Numbered from the stretch's first letter, positions 51,346 to 60,438 are shown. The stretch: 64,000 nt of DNA from Bacteroides stercorirosoris (GCF_900142015.1 NZ_FQZN01000016.1:62001-126000); one strand, 5' to 3'. Made by a program: numbers and translations. Notes: a model not told the origin generated them from the letters alone.

Positions 51346-52071
51346 TCAGATTTCTTCCAATGCATAGTATTGATAATCCCGGAGTATGGTTTGCAGGAAT
51401 TGTTCCTGTCCGCCATCCCGGGGTGTGATTGAAAGAATTTCCTGCACTTTTTTGGCAAGCTGCACGATGTGCCGTGCACGGTCCTTTTTCCCGGATTGCA
51501 AAGTCCGGGTGATTACATTTACCTGTTCCAGTGATAAGTCGGCGGCTTGCGGATATGTGGGGCGGTAATCTTTTGTCAGATAATCGAATTCGTCAAGACT
51601 GACGTGTATCTTGCGGTAATTCTTATCCTTGATAACCATTGTGCCCGCGGCAAGGTCGCCCATCCTTTGACTGTTTTTGGTCAGCAAAATCACTAATACT
51701 CCGAGTCCTCCGGTGACGGGAATATCAATCGGGAAGAGAAGCCAGCGAAGCAGATAAGAGCCTATGCTCGGAGTGGAACCATCGGCTTTCACCACCCGGA
51801 TGTTCATGAGCTTCTTTCCGAGGCTCTGCCCGTGGTTGAACATCTCACATAAAAATGCATAGAATAATACAGGCAGATAGATGACTGCAAAAAAAACAAT
51901 CATAGTAAAATCCGAAGATACCTGGAATTTAGAGAGCAGGGTTGCTGTGGAATATACATAAAGTCCTATCAGGATATAGTCGATGACTAATGCCAGAAAT
52001 CGTTCGCCAATGCTGGCGGGTGTTTGGCTGATACGGACGAATTGCCCCGTGATTATAGTAGATTCTGCCAT
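51346..52071 (-). CDS. RDD-family membrane protein
   Basis: About 241 residues. The RDD domain spans roughly residues 15-140 with three membrane helices. The characteristic Arg and Asp residues appear in IGERFLALVIDYILIGL and GKKLMNIRVVKADG. The C-terminal 100 residues are soluble and helical. The start ATG at 52071 gives MAESTIITG; a longer frame from 52146 crosses the promoter. It is divergent from the SpoIIM gene, the usual arrangement at this Bacteroidetes MoxR locus. Confidence 0.85.
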   Translation of the reverse strand: MAESTIITGQFVRISQTPASIGERFLALVIDYILIGLYVYSTATLLSKFQVSSDFTMIVFFAVIYLPVLFYAFLCEMFNHGQSLGKKLMNIRVVKADGSTPSIGSYLLRWLLFPIDIPVTGGLGVLVILLTKNSQRMGDLAAGTMVIKDKNYRKIHVSLDEFDYLTKDYRPTYPQAADLSLEQVNVITRTLQSGKKDRARHIVQLAKKVQEILSITPRDGGQEQFLQTILRDYQYYALEEI

Positions 52072-52101
52072 TTCCGATTGAACATTTTTAGTATTTCGTT
52101 G

Positions 52102-52129
52102 CAAATATATCATTATTCTCTTATTTTTG
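52102..52129. promoter_or_regulatory. Divergent promoters of the RDD gene and the SpoIIM-MoxR operon
   Basis: The minus-strand -7 box TATATTTG is at 52109-52102 (toward the RDD gene) and the plus-strand -7 box TATTTTTG at 52122-52129 (toward SpoIIM). Only 12 bp separate them, so initiation in the two directions is probably mutually exclusive. Confidence 0.5.
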
Positions 52130-52173
52130 TTACCGATTTCAGACAAAACTCATCCGAAGTCCTCAAGAAAAGT

Positions 52174-53136
52174 ATGAAAGAAGTAACGTTCATCCGTCGG
52201 AATATTGAAAAATGGAAAGAAGCCGAGAAGGTGGTGGAGCAGGCTACAAGCTTGTCTCCCGACAGGCTTGCCGACGCATATACGGACCTTACTGCTGACT
52301 TGGCGTTTGCACAAACGCATTTTCCAACCTCCCGCATCACCATTTATCTGAACAATCTCGCCTCGGCGCTGCATAATAAAATTTATCGGAACAAACGTGA
52401 GAAATGGTCGCGAGTCATCACTTTCTGGACGCAGGAAATACCTCAGACCATGCACGATGCGCGTCGTGAACTGCTTGTTTCATTTCTTATTTTCATTGTC
52501 AGCGTAGCGGTCGGGGTGATTTCTACTGTGGGTGACCCCGATTTTGTCCGTCTGATTCTGGGAAATAACTATGTGGATATGACATTGGATAATATAGCCA
52601 ACGGAGAACCTATGGCAGTGTATAACGGTTCTTCGGAAGTTCCTATGTTCCTGGGAATCACACTGAACAACATCATGGTTTCCTTCAATTGCTTTGCAAT
52701 GGGAATCTTAACCAGCTTCGGTACAGGATATATGCTTTTTGCCAATGGAGTCATGCTGGGCTCTTTCCAGACCTTCTTTTTCCAGCATGGTCTGCTTGGC
52801 GAGTCCATGCTTGCCGTATGGTTGCACGGAACACTCGAAATCTGGGCTATCATTGTGGCCGGTGCTGCCGGACTCGCTTTGGGAAACGGATGGCTGTTCC
52901 CCGGAACCTATTCAAGGCTTGAATCTTTCCGGAGGGGAGCCAAACGAGGGGTGAAGATTGTGATAGGCACCATCCCTGTATTTATCATGGCAGGATTCAT
53001 TGAAGGCTTTATCACCCGCCACACCGAATTGCCGGATGCGCTGAGGCTTGGGCTGATTCTTACTTCCCTGGCATTTATTTTATTCTACTATATTTATTTA
53101 CCTAATAGAAAACGACATGGAAACAGAGAAACCTAA
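52174..53136 (+). CDS. Stage II sporulation protein M (SpoIIM)-family membrane protein
   Basis: About 320 residues. A helical N-terminus (KEVTFIRRNIEKWKEAEKVV) precedes about five membrane helices from residue 105 on. SpoIIM family marks are FLGITLNNIMVSFNCFAMG and FFQHGLLGESMLAVWLHGTL with the conserved HG and E. In non-sporulating Bacteroidetes the family is part of the MoxR/DUF58 locus; role unknown. The ATG at 52174 is chosen over an upstream frame start (52024) that would read through both promoters and the RDD start. It overlaps the next gene by 20 bp. Confidence 0.87.
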   Translation: MKEVTFIRRNIEKWKEAEKVVEQATSLSPDRLADAYTDLTADLAFAQTHFPTSRITIYLNNLASALHNKIYRNKREKWSRVITFWTQEIPQTMHDARRELLVSFLIFIVSVAVGVISTVGDPDFVRLILGNNYVDMTLDNIANGEPMAVYNGSSEVPMFLGITLNNIMVSFNCFAMGILTSFGTGYMLFANGVMLGSFQTFFFQHGLLGESMLAVWLHGTLEIWAIIVAGAAGLALGNGWLFPGTYSRLESFRRGAKRGVKIVIGTIPVFIMAGFIEGFITRHTELPDALRLGLILTSLAFILFYYIYLPNRKRHGNRET

Positions 53137-54058
53137 AATTGCGTTGTACGTAAAACGTTCTTTCGGTGAGAAGTTTAATGCATCTTTCGATTTTATAAAA
53201 GAGAATTGGAAGTTGATGCTGAAGTATGCAACCTATTTGCTTTTACCGCTTTGTCTTGTCCAGGCATTAAGTTTGAATGGACTGATGACTTATACGTTAG
53301 GCATGTCCGGTTTTCTGGATAGTGGATTTCCTGACTCTGCTATATTGTCATTCTTTTCTTACTACAGTCTGTATATGCTTCTGTTGATAATAGGCATTGT
53401 TTTGCTGACTGCATTGGTTTATGCGATGATCCGGACTTATAATGAGCGGGAGGGACGCTTGCAGGGCGTCACGTTGGGGATACTGCGGCCTATGTTGCTC
53501 CATAATGTGAAGAGGATGTTTATATTGGTTTTCTTCGGATTAGTCCTGACGATGTTGGCCAGTCTGATTATCGGTGTCATAGCTGCTTTGTTCCCAGAGA
53601 CTTTGTTCGCAATTGTTATGATTCTGTTTATCCCGTTTATGATAGCCGTAGCCGTGCCGTTTAGCCTTTGGGCGCCTATCTACCTGCTTGAAGACATCAG
53701 CATCATGAGTTCCTTGAAGAAGACTTTCCGCTTGGGATTTACCACTTGGGGAGGTATCTTTATGATATCTCTTGTCATGGGATTCATTGCCGGTATTCTA
53801 CAAGGTGTGACGCTGATACCCTGGTACATAGGAACAGTGGTGAAGTACATCTTTACTACAAGCGGCGGGGGAACCGAAGCAACCGTATCTGTAGGATATA
53901 GCTTCTTGCTTTATCTGTTGGCAATTGTACAAGTATTTGGTGCTTACCTTGCCATGATTTTCTCGTTTGTAGGATTAGCTTATCAGTATGGTCATGCCTC
54001 GGAAAAGGTGGATAGCATCATGGTAGAAAGTGATATTGATAATTTCGATAAACTCTAA
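53117..54058 (+). CDS. Polytopic membrane protein of the MoxR locus
   Basis: A 313-residue protein with about six membrane helices (for example ATYLLLPLCLVQALSL, LLLIIGIVLLTALVYAMI, MFILVFFGLVLTMLASLIIG). The first 35 residues and the last 25 are cytoplasmic. It resembles the integral-membrane domain of DUF975/GdpD-membrane-type families only loosely. The position between SpoIIM and DUF4129 is constant at this type of locus. Function unknown. Confidence 0.75.
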   Translation: METEKPKIALYVKRSFGEKFNASFDFIKENWKLMLKYATYLLLPLCLVQALSLNGLMTYTLGMSGFLDSGFPDSAILSFFSYYSLYMLLLIIGIVLLTALVYAMIRTYNEREGRLQGVTLGILRPMLLHNVKRMFILVFFGLVLTMLASLIIGVIAALFPETLFAIVMILFIPFMIAVAVPFSLWAPIYLLEDISIMSSLKKTFRLGFTTWGGIFMISLVMGFIAGILQGVTLIPWYIGTVVKYIFTTSGGGTEATVSVGYSFLLYLLAIVQVFGAYLAMIFSFVGLAYQYGHASEKVDSIMVESDIDNFDKL

Positions 54059-54065
54059 AATGTAA

Positions 54066-54680
54066 ATGATAACTTCTCCGTCTGATACATTGGTTTGTGA
54101 CACTGCGCAGGTTGCCATATGGCAGTCTGATGCGGCGTATGACTACAACCGTGAGTTGATCGCTCCCGAAATTAATATATTCGAGTGGTTCAACAGATGG
54201 TTCGGAGAAGTCATGCAGAAAATATTCGGCAGCAACTTTGCGGAAGAATATTCGGAACTAATTCTGATAGGCATTGCTATTCTTATCCTTATTCTGGTAG
54301 GCTGGTTCGTTTACAAGAAGCATCCGGAATTATTCGCGTATTCCCGTAAAAATGCTTTGCCTTATACGGTGGAAGAAGATACCATTTATGGAGTGGATTT
54401 TGCGAAAGGGATTGCCGACGCCCTTTCCCGCCGTGATTATAGAGAAGCAGTCCGATTGTTGTATTTGCAGACGCTAAAGCAACTCAGTGACGAGGGGCGC
54501 ATCGACTGGCAACTTTACAAAACACCCACACAGTACATTAATGAAGTGCGGTTGCCCGCTTTCCGGCAGTTGACCCATCATTTCCTGCGGGTACGTTATG
54601 GAAATTTTGAGGCGACCGAAGCGTTGTTTCACACCATGCATTCCTTGCAGGAAGAAGTGAAGAAAGGAGGGGCTGCATGA
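54066..54680 (+). CDS. DUF4129-family membrane protein
   Basis: A 204-residue protein with one membrane helix (about 75-95: LILIGIAILILILVGWF) and a C-terminal cytoplasmic DUF4129 domain (SRRDYREAVRLLYLQTLKQL, DWQLYKTPTQYINEVR, ELTHHFLRVRYGNFEA-like end). It overlaps the DUF4350 gene by 4 bp (ATGA type). DUF4129 domains also occur fused to transglutaminases in other phyla; here the domain is on its own. Confidence 0.85.
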   Translation: MITSPSDTLVCDTAQVAIWQSDAAYDYNRELIAPEINIFEWFNRWFGEVMQKIFGSNFAEEYSELILIGIAILILILVGWFVYKKHPELFAYSRKNALPYTVEEDTIYGVDFAKGIADALSRRDYREAVRLLYLQTLKQLSDEGRIDWQLYKTPTQYINEVRLPAFRQLTHHFLRVRYGNFEATEALFHTMHSLQEEVKKGGAA

Positions 54681-55948
54681 AAGGAAGTCATTGGTTCATC
54701 GTTGGAATTATCATCTTTCTGCTGTTGATGTTTGCAATAGAATGTCGCTTGCCGAAGAAATTCGTATGGAATCCTACTTTCAGCCATTACGATAAACAAC
54801 CTTTCGGGTGTGCCGTTTTTGACAGCTTGTTGTCCGCTTCGCTGCCGATGGGGTATTCATTATCCAGGGAAACTTTCTACCAAATGGAGCGGAACGATAC
54901 CGTGTCTTGCCGGGGAATATTGGCTGTTGCCAACAACCGGATGCCATCGGAAGTAGATGTGGACGCTTTACTGAAAATGGCGGAACGGGGGAATAAGATC
55001 ATGCTGGCAAGTACATGGTTCAGCAATAAACTGGAAGATACCTTGAAGTTCAGAAACAGTTATTCCTATTTTAGCCCGATAGCTTTGAAGAAGTATGCTA
55101 CTTCGCTGCTGTTGAGGGATAGCCTGTGCTGGATAGGGGATTCTACGGTTTATCCCCGGCAGAATTTCTATTTCTATCCCCAATTGTGTTCGTCTTACTT
55201 TCTCACAGATTCGCTTCCGGCAAAGGTACTGGCAGTAAAGGATATTTCAGTAAATGAATTCATATATGAAACGGATGTGGATTCTACTTTTTCAGATACT
55301 GTAGTCCATGTTCCGGTTGCCATGTCGTACCGGTGGGGGAAAGGGGAGATTATTCTGGCTTCCACACCTCTGCTCTTTACCAATTATGGTGTGCTGGACG
55401 GGAAGAACGCCACTTATCTGTTCCGCCTGCTATCTCAAATGGGAGAACTACCTATAGTCCGCACCGAGGCCTATATGGAGAAAACGGCACAGGTGCAGAT
55501 GTCTCCTTTCCGCTATTTCCTCTCGCAGAGACCGCTTCGCTGGGCTTTGTATCTGACGATGCTTGCCATACTACTCTTCATGGTGTTTACAGCGCGAAGA
55601 AGACAGCGTGCGATACCGGTTATCCGCAAACCGGAAAACAAGTCGCTGGAGTTTACGGAACTGATAGGCACTCTTTATTTCCAGAAGAAAGACCATGCCG
55701 ATTTGGTTCGTAAAAAGTACATGTATTTTGCAGAAGAATTGAGAAGGGAGATTCAGATGGATATAGAAGAAGTGGCGGATGATGAACGCTCTTTCAGTAG
55801 AATTGCCCGGAAAACAGGGATGAATGAGGAAGAGATAGGAGAATTCATCCGTACAGTCAGGCCGGTGATTTATGGTGGATGTGATATCTCCGTGGAGCAA
55901 ATGAAGCGCTACATTGATAAAATGAATGAAATAATTAGTCATATATAA
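54677..55948 (+). CDS. DUF4350-family membrane protein
   Basis: A 423-residue protein. A signal-anchor helix at residues 4-22 is followed by an extracytoplasmic domain of about 250 residues; DUF4350 marks include YDKQPFGCAVFDSLLSA and GKGEIILASTPLLFTNYG. A second helix lies at about 285-305 (WALYLTMLAILLFMVFTA). A cytoplasmic tail follows. Its fold resembles a glutamine-amidotransferase-like sandwich in the family at large. It precedes the MoxR gene by 10 bp. Confidence 0.83.
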   Translation: MKGSHWFIVGIIIFLLLMFAIECRLPKKFVWNPTFSHYDKQPFGCAVFDSLLSASLPMGYSLSRETFYQMERNDTVSCRGILAVANNRMPSEVDVDALLKMAERGNKIMLASTWFSNKLEDTLKFRNSYSYFSPIALKKYATSLLLRDSLCWIGDSTVYPRQNFYFYPQLCSSYFLTDSLPAKVLAVKDISVNEFIYETDVDSTFSDTVVHVPVAMSYRWGKGEIILASTPLLFTNYGVLDGKNATYLFRLLSQMGELPIVRTEAYMEKTAQVQMSPFRYFLSQRPLRWALYLTMLAILLFMVFTARRRQRAIPVIRKPENKSLEFTELIGTLYFQKKDHADLVRKKYMYFAEELRREIQMDIEEVADDERSFSRIARKTGMNEEEIGEFIRTVRPVIYGGCDISVEQMKRYIDKMNEIISHI

Positions 55949-55958
55949 AAAGAAACTT

Positions 55959-56933
55959 ATGGAAGAGAATACAGAACAACGGGTGGATTTAACCCTCTTT
56001 TCCGAGAAGATACAAGAGTTGAAGGATCGGATTGCTTCTGTCATCGTAGGGCAGGAGCAAACGGTAGACCTGGTGCTGACGGCTATTCTGGCAAATGGTC
56101 ATGTGCTGATAGAGGGAGTGCCGGGAGTAGCGAAGACTTTGCTGGCACGTCTGGTTGCCCGGCTGGTTGATGCTGATTTCAGCCGCATACAATTCACTCC
56201 GGACCTGATGCCGAGTGATGTGCTGGGTACCACGGTCTTCAACATGAAAACCAATGATTTTGACTTCCATCAAGGGCCGGTGTTTGCCGATGTCATACTG
56301 GTGGACGAAATCAATCGTGCCCCTGCCAAAACGCAGGCAGCCTTGTTCGAAGTGATGGAAGAACGCCAGGTCAGCATTGACGGGACGACGTATCAGATGG
56401 GAGAACTTTATACAATCCTGGCGACCCAGAATCCGGTGGAGCAGGAGGGAACTTATAAGTTGCCCGAAGCGCAGCTCGACCGCTTCCTGATGAAAATAAC
56501 AATGGACTATCCTTCGTTGGATGAAGAAGTGAGTATTCTGGAGCGCCATCATACCAATGCCTCATTGGTGAAGTTGGAAGACGTCACTCCTGCCATCACG
56601 AAAGCGGAACTTTTATCTCTCCGCAGTGTGATGAACCAAGTATTTGTAGACCGCACCCTGCTTCAATATATTGCCTTGATTGTGCAACAGACGCGCACAA
56701 GTAAGGCAGTCTATCTGGGAGCTTCCCCTCGTGCATCCGTGGCCATGTTGCAGGCTTCCAAAGCCTATGCACTATTGCAGGGACGTGATTTTGTGACACC
56801 GGAAGACATCAAGTTTGTCGCTCCAAGTGTCCTTCAACATCGTCTTATCCTGACTGCGGAAGCTGAAATGGAAGGATATTCTCCGGTGAAAGTAACGCAA
56901 CGCCTGATTGATAAGGTGGAAGTTCCGAAATGA
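55959..56933 (+). CDS. MoxR-family AAA+ ATPase
   Basis: A 324-residue cytoplasmic ATPase of the classical MoxR branch. Walker A is GVPGVAKT (53-60), Walker B ILVDEINRAPAKTQ (113-126), with the MoxR-specific FTPDLMPSDVLGT before it and LATQNPVEQEGTY after. It shows all canonical residues, unlike the variant ATPase at 15080-16159. Its last 4 bp overlap the DUF58 gene. MoxR proteins act as chaperones for assembly or metal insertion of partner complexes. Confidence 0.94.
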   Translation: MEENTEQRVDLTLFSEKIQELKDRIASVIVGQEQTVDLVLTAILANGHVLIEGVPGVAKTLLARLVARLVDADFSRIQFTPDLMPSDVLGTTVFNMKTNDFDFHQGPVFADVILVDEINRAPAKTQAALFEVMEERQVSIDGTTYQMGELYTILATQNPVEQEGTYKLPEAQLDRFLMKITMDYPSLDEEVSILERHHTNASLVKLEDVTPAITKAELLSLRSVMNQVFVDRTLLQYIALIVQQTRTSKAVYLGASPRASVAMLQASKAYALLQGRDFVTPEDIKFVAPSVLQHRLILTAEAEMEGYSPVKVTQRLIDKVEVPK

Positions 56934-58240
56934 TTCTGACCCGTCGCTTCTATATTATCCTCATTCTGATTATCCTGTTGCTGGGTAGCGGAACTGTATT
57001 TGCCCCGTTGTTTGTGATCGGGCAATGGGCACTTTTTATCTTCTTCCTGGCGGTGCTGGCAGACGGATATATGCTCTATCGTATCCGGGGCATCCGGGCA
57101 TTCCGCCAATGCGCTGACCGTTTCTCCAATGGGGATGAAAATGCGGTGAGCATCCGGGTGGAGAACAGTTATCCGCATCCTGTTTCTGTGGAAGTTGTCG
57201 ATGAAATCCCTTTTGTTTTTCAGCAGCGCAATATATGTTTCCGGACCGAACTTCTGGCAAATGAAGGAAAGTCAATCAGTTATAATCTGCGCCCCACCAG
57301 TCGGGGAGTATATGGTTTTGGACGGATTCGTGTGTTCGTTACCCATAAAATAGGTTTGCTTTCCCGCCGATACACCTGTGGGGAGGCTCTCGACATCAAA
57401 GTATACCCCTCTTACCTGATGTTGCACCGGTATGAGTTGCTGGCCATCAGTGACAATCTTACAGAGATGGGCATCAAACGCATCCGCAGGGTGGGGCACC
57501 ATACCGAGTTTGAACAGATTAAAGATTATGTGAAGGGTGACGATTACCGTACGATAAACTGGAAAGCAAGTGCCCGCCGCCACGAGCTCATGGTAAACAT
57601 CTACCAGGATGAACGCTCCCAACAGATTTATAATGTGATAGATAAAGGCCGGGTGATGCAGCAGGCATTTCGTGGAATGACTTTGCTCGATTATGCGATA
57701 AATGCTTCGCTGGTTCTTTCGTACGTAGCCATGCGCCGGGAAGACAAGGCAGGCATTGTGACTTTCGATGCGCACTTCGACACATTTGTCCCGGCCTCCA
57801 AGCGCTCAGGACACATGCAGACATTGCTTGAAAATCTTTATGCCCAGCAGACCACTTTCGGTGAAACGGACTTTTCTTCCCTTTGTGTGCATTTGAACAA
57901 GCACGTCACTAAACGCAGTCTTCTGGTGCTGTATACTAATTTTTCCAGTCTGGGCAGTATGAACCGCCAGTTGGCGTATTTGCAGCAATTAAATCGCCAG
58001 CATCGTCTGCTTGTGGTCTTTTTCGGAGATGCGGACCTGAAAAACTACATTGCTACTCCTGCAAAGGATACGGAAGGATATTATCGTCATGTCATAGCCG
58101 AGAAATTTGCCTTTGAGAAGCGATTGATTGTATCTACGCTGAAACAGCATGGCATCTATTCCTTATTGACCACACCTGAAAATCTCTCGATTGATGTGAT
58201 AAACAAGTATCTGGAGATGAAATCAAGACAATTACTCTGA
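56930..58240 (+). CDS. DUF58-domain membrane protein
   Basis: A 436-residue protein. Two N-terminal membrane helices lie at about 7-24 and 28-45. The DUF58 core is FEQIKDYVKGDDYRTINWKAS (about 185-205). A degenerate VWA-like domain follows (IYNVIDKGRVM and TLLDYAINASLVLSYVAMRR), without the full DxSxS metal site. DUF58 proteins pair with MoxR and are believed to be its membrane-bound target adaptor. Last gene of the locus. Confidence 0.9.
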   Translation: MILTRRFYIILILIILLLGSGTVFAPLFVIGQWALFIFFLAVLADGYMLYRIRGIRAFRQCADRFSNGDENAVSIRVENSYPHPVSVEVVDEIPFVFQQRNICFRTELLANEGKSISYNLRPTSRGVYGFGRIRVFVTHKIGLLSRRYTCGEALDIKVYPSYLMLHRYELLAISDNLTEMGIKRIRRVGHHTEFEQIKDYVKGDDYRTINWKASARRHELMVNIYQDERSQQIYNVIDKGRVMQQAFRGMTLLDYAINASLVLSYVAMRREDKAGIVTFDAHFDTFVPASKRSGHMQTLLENLYAQQTTFGETDFSSLCVHLNKHVTKRSLLVLYTNFSSLGSMNRQLAYLQQLNRQHRLLVVFFGDADLKNYIATPAKDTEGYYRHVIAEKFAFEKRLIVSTLKQHGIYSLLTTPENLSIDVINKYLEMKSRQLL

Positions 58241-58262
58241 AAAACAGGAGCAAATCATAAAA

Positions 58263-58309
58263 GATGCCTATTTTGGATAATCATATCCGGAATAGGCATC
58301 GTATATTTG
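58263..58309 (+). promoter_or_regulatory. Inverted repeat followed by a -7 box abutting the zinc-ribbon/AraC gene
   Basis: GATGCCTATT (58263-58272) pairs with AATAGGCATC (58291-58300), and the inner bases TTGGATA/TATCCGG extend the stem. A perfect -7 box TATATTTG lies at 58302-58309, only 4 bp before the ATG at 58314. There is no T run after the stem, so it is more like an operator than a terminator. Confidence 0.5.
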
Positions 58310-58313
58310 TGCC

Positions 58314-59447
58314 ATGAATCAAACCGTAGATAAACAGTACTGCCAGAGTTGTGGAATGCCTCTCCGTTTCGATGTGGAAGAGTATTTGGGTACCAATGCC
58401 GATCATTCCTGTAGTGACGAATATTGTTACTATTGTTTGAAAGACGGGAACTATACGGTGGATATCTCCATGAATGAAATGGTGGATATCTGGGTGAAAT
58501 ACACAGATAAATACAATTGGTATTCGGGAACCGACTATACTCCACAAGAATTAAGAACCTTATTGAACAAGCGTCTTCCCACCCTGAAACGCTGGCGACA
58601 GAAAGAGATGACGCAACATGTTCACTATGAAGCTGTCAATGGGGTTCGGACCTATATTGATCAAAATCTCTTTCATGAGCTTGATCCTGAACAGTTGGCT
58701 GAGATGGTTCACCTTTCATTCTACCATTTCCGGAAGGTTTTCAGGAATGTTACCGGAGAGAATATCGGTACATATATCCAACGTTTACGGCTGGAATATA
58801 TTGCCCATCTGCTTATCACTACCGGACAGAGTATTGAAGAGATAGGTAGGCAGACTAATTATCAGACAAAGTTTAGTCTGGCAAAGGCTTTTAAGAAGCA
58901 TTTCGGCATTTCAATGTCGGCTTATCGCGAAAAATATAAATCTTTCAATGCGAAACAAGAACCGGATAGCATGCCTGAGGCTAAAATTAAACGTATCAAT
59001 ACCCTGAAAGCTGTTTGCATAGAAGTGGGTGATACTTTTCGTGATAAACATGCTTACACTACAATCTGGAAGCAATTACTGCATTATAAAGCAGTTCATT
59101 TGCAGAATAGTCTCAATAATCGTTTGGTAAGTATAAGTCAGGATAATCCTTGGGTTACACCGATGGAACAACGGCGGTTCTATATCGGAGTTCTTGTTGA
59201 AGGGAATGTCATGTCCGAAGGGAAATTATTACTTCGGGAAATTCCCGGAGGGATGTACGCTGTTTTCAGGTATAAAGGCAGTTACTCTGATTTACCTGAA
59301 TTTTATAAGACGATTTATAATCAATGGTTTCCTTACAGTATGTATCATCAGAAACGTCCGTTGACGTTTGAGGTGTATCTCAATGCACCGGATGAGACGC
59401 CGGTCGAGGAATTGCTGACGGAGATTTATATTCCTATTGATAAATAA
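58314..59447 (+). CDS. Zinc ribbon - AraC - GyrI-like triple-fusion regulator
   Basis: A 377-residue protein with three domains. Residues 8-70 form a putative zinc ribbon of Zn_ribbon_2 type, with Cys in CQSCGMPL and CSDEYCYYC, then NYTVDISMNEMVDIW. Residues about 100-210 form an AraC double HTH (LAEMVHLSFYHFRKVFRN, IEEIGRQTNYQTKFSLAKAFKK). Residues about 220-377 resemble GyrI/Rob-type effector-binding domains (RRFYIGVLVEGNV, GGMYAVFRYKGSYSDLPEFY, FEVYLN). Such effector domains bind hydrophobic drugs or small ligands. It is 15 bp upstream of the Fpg/Nei-like gene and probably cotranscribed with it. Confidence 0.88.
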   Translation: MNQTVDKQYCQSCGMPLRFDVEEYLGTNADHSCSDEYCYYCLKDGNYTVDISMNEMVDIWVKYTDKYNWYSGTDYTPQELRTLLNKRLPTLKRWRQKEMTQHVHYEAVNGVRTYIDQNLFHELDPEQLAEMVHLSFYHFRKVFRNVTGENIGTYIQRLRLEYIAHLLITTGQSIEEIGRQTNYQTKFSLAKAFKKHFGISMSAYREKYKSFNAKQEPDSMPEAKIKRINTLKAVCIEVGDTFRDKHAYTTIWKQLLHYKAVHLQNSLNNRLVSISQDNPWVTPMEQRRFYIGVLVEGNVMSEGKLLLREIPGGMYAVFRYKGSYSDLPEFYKTIYNQWFPYSMYHQKRPLTFEVYLNAPDETPVEELLTEIYIPIDK

Positions 59448-59462
59448 TTAAATGATATAAAT

Positions 59463-60299
59463 ATGTTAGAATTGCCAGAAGTGCTTACATTGAGTAAGCA
59501 AGCCAATGATGTTTTAAGTGGTAAAACGATTACGCAAGTGTTCAATGCTACCAAGCCTCATAAGTTCACGTTCTATAGCGGCGATCCACTGGAGTATGGA
59601 AAGTTACTCGTCGGAAAGACGATTCTGTCGTCTAAAGGATATGGAATGTTTGTCGATTTTTACCTGTCGGGTAATGTGATAATGAATATCGGTGATGGGG
59701 TGAGTGCGCGTTACTATAATCCGGGTGATAAAGTTCCTGCCAATTACCAATTGCTGCTGACCTTTGAAGATGAATCGTTTCTTGTATTCACGGTTGCCAT
59801 GTATGGTTTTATCAGTGCCTATCCCGATGGCGTTGTCGACAATAAATATTATACAATAAGTCGTGAAAGTATTTCTCCGCTGAGTGATGCTTATACGGAA
59901 GCGGAATTTGAGAAATTGTTTGCTTCAGCCAAAAAGACATTGACGGCTAAAGCTCTGCTGGCTACCGAACAACGTATTCCGGGTGTAGGCAATGGGGTAA
60001 CGCAGGATATTCTGTTCAATGCCGGGATTCATCCGAAGCAGAAAGTGCTTGACCTGTCGGATGAACAGAAAGGGGCACTTTTTAAATCTCTGAAAGATAC
60101 CTTAATGATTATGACTTCCGAAAGAGGCCGTGATACTCAGACGGATCTTTATGGAAATGTGGGAGGGTATAAAACGATTCTTTCTTCCAAAACATGGAAG
60201 AATCCTTGTCCACGTTGTGGCAGCATGATTGTGAAAGAGGCCTATCTTGGAGGATCAGTTTATTATTGTCCTGAATGTCAGAAAATAGAAAGCTTATAA
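59463..60299 (+). CDS. Fpg/Nei-fold DNA-glycosylase-like protein without catalytic proline
   Basis: A 278-residue protein. The N-terminus is MLELPEV instead of MPELPEV, so the Schiff-base-forming Pro that follows the initiator Met is Leu; Glu3 is retained. The Lys of the usual GKY loop is replaced (SKGYGMF, residues 57-63). The helix-two-turn-helix is present (RIPGVGNGVTQDILFNAGIHP is split as RIPGVGNG and DILFNAGIHP), and a C-terminal zinc finger has CPRCG and CPECQ, but its hairpin Arg is Ser (LGGSVYYC). Many Bacteroidetes and Firmicutes carry this subfamily. It binds DNA in all likelihood, but its chemistry is uncertain. Confidence 0.85.
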   Translation: MLELPEVLTLSKQANDVLSGKTITQVFNATKPHKFTFYSGDPLEYGKLLVGKTILSSKGYGMFVDFYLSGNVIMNIGDGVSARYYNPGDKVPANYQLLLTFEDESFLVFTVAMYGFISAYPDGVVDNKYYTISRESISPLSDAYTEAEFEKLFASAKKTLTAKALLATEQRIPGVGNGVTQDILFNAGIHPKQKVLDLSDEQKGALFKSLKDTLMIMTSERGRDTQTDLYGNVGGYKTILSSKTWKNPCPRCGSMIVKEAYLGGSVYYCPECQKIESL

Positions 60300-60367
60300 T
60301 ATCTCATTCTGTTGGCGAAGATACGCTTTTATATCTTCATATCATCGGTATTTACTATATTATTGAA

Positions 60368-60408
60368 AATGCCTCCTGAAAGTTTTTATGTGGCTTTCAG
60401 GAGGCATT
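60368..60408. terminator. Bidirectional terminator between the Fpg/Nei-like and BspA-like genes
   Basis: A perfect 15-bp stem AATGCCTCCTGAAAG (60368-60382) with CTTTCAGGAGGCATT (60394-60408), 11-base loop, T-rich after the minus-strand stem (TTTTCAATA) and ATTATTA on the plus side. It serves two convergent genes. Confidence 0.8.
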
Positions 60409-60438
60409 ATTAGGCTAATAGTAATATGTCAGAGTGGT

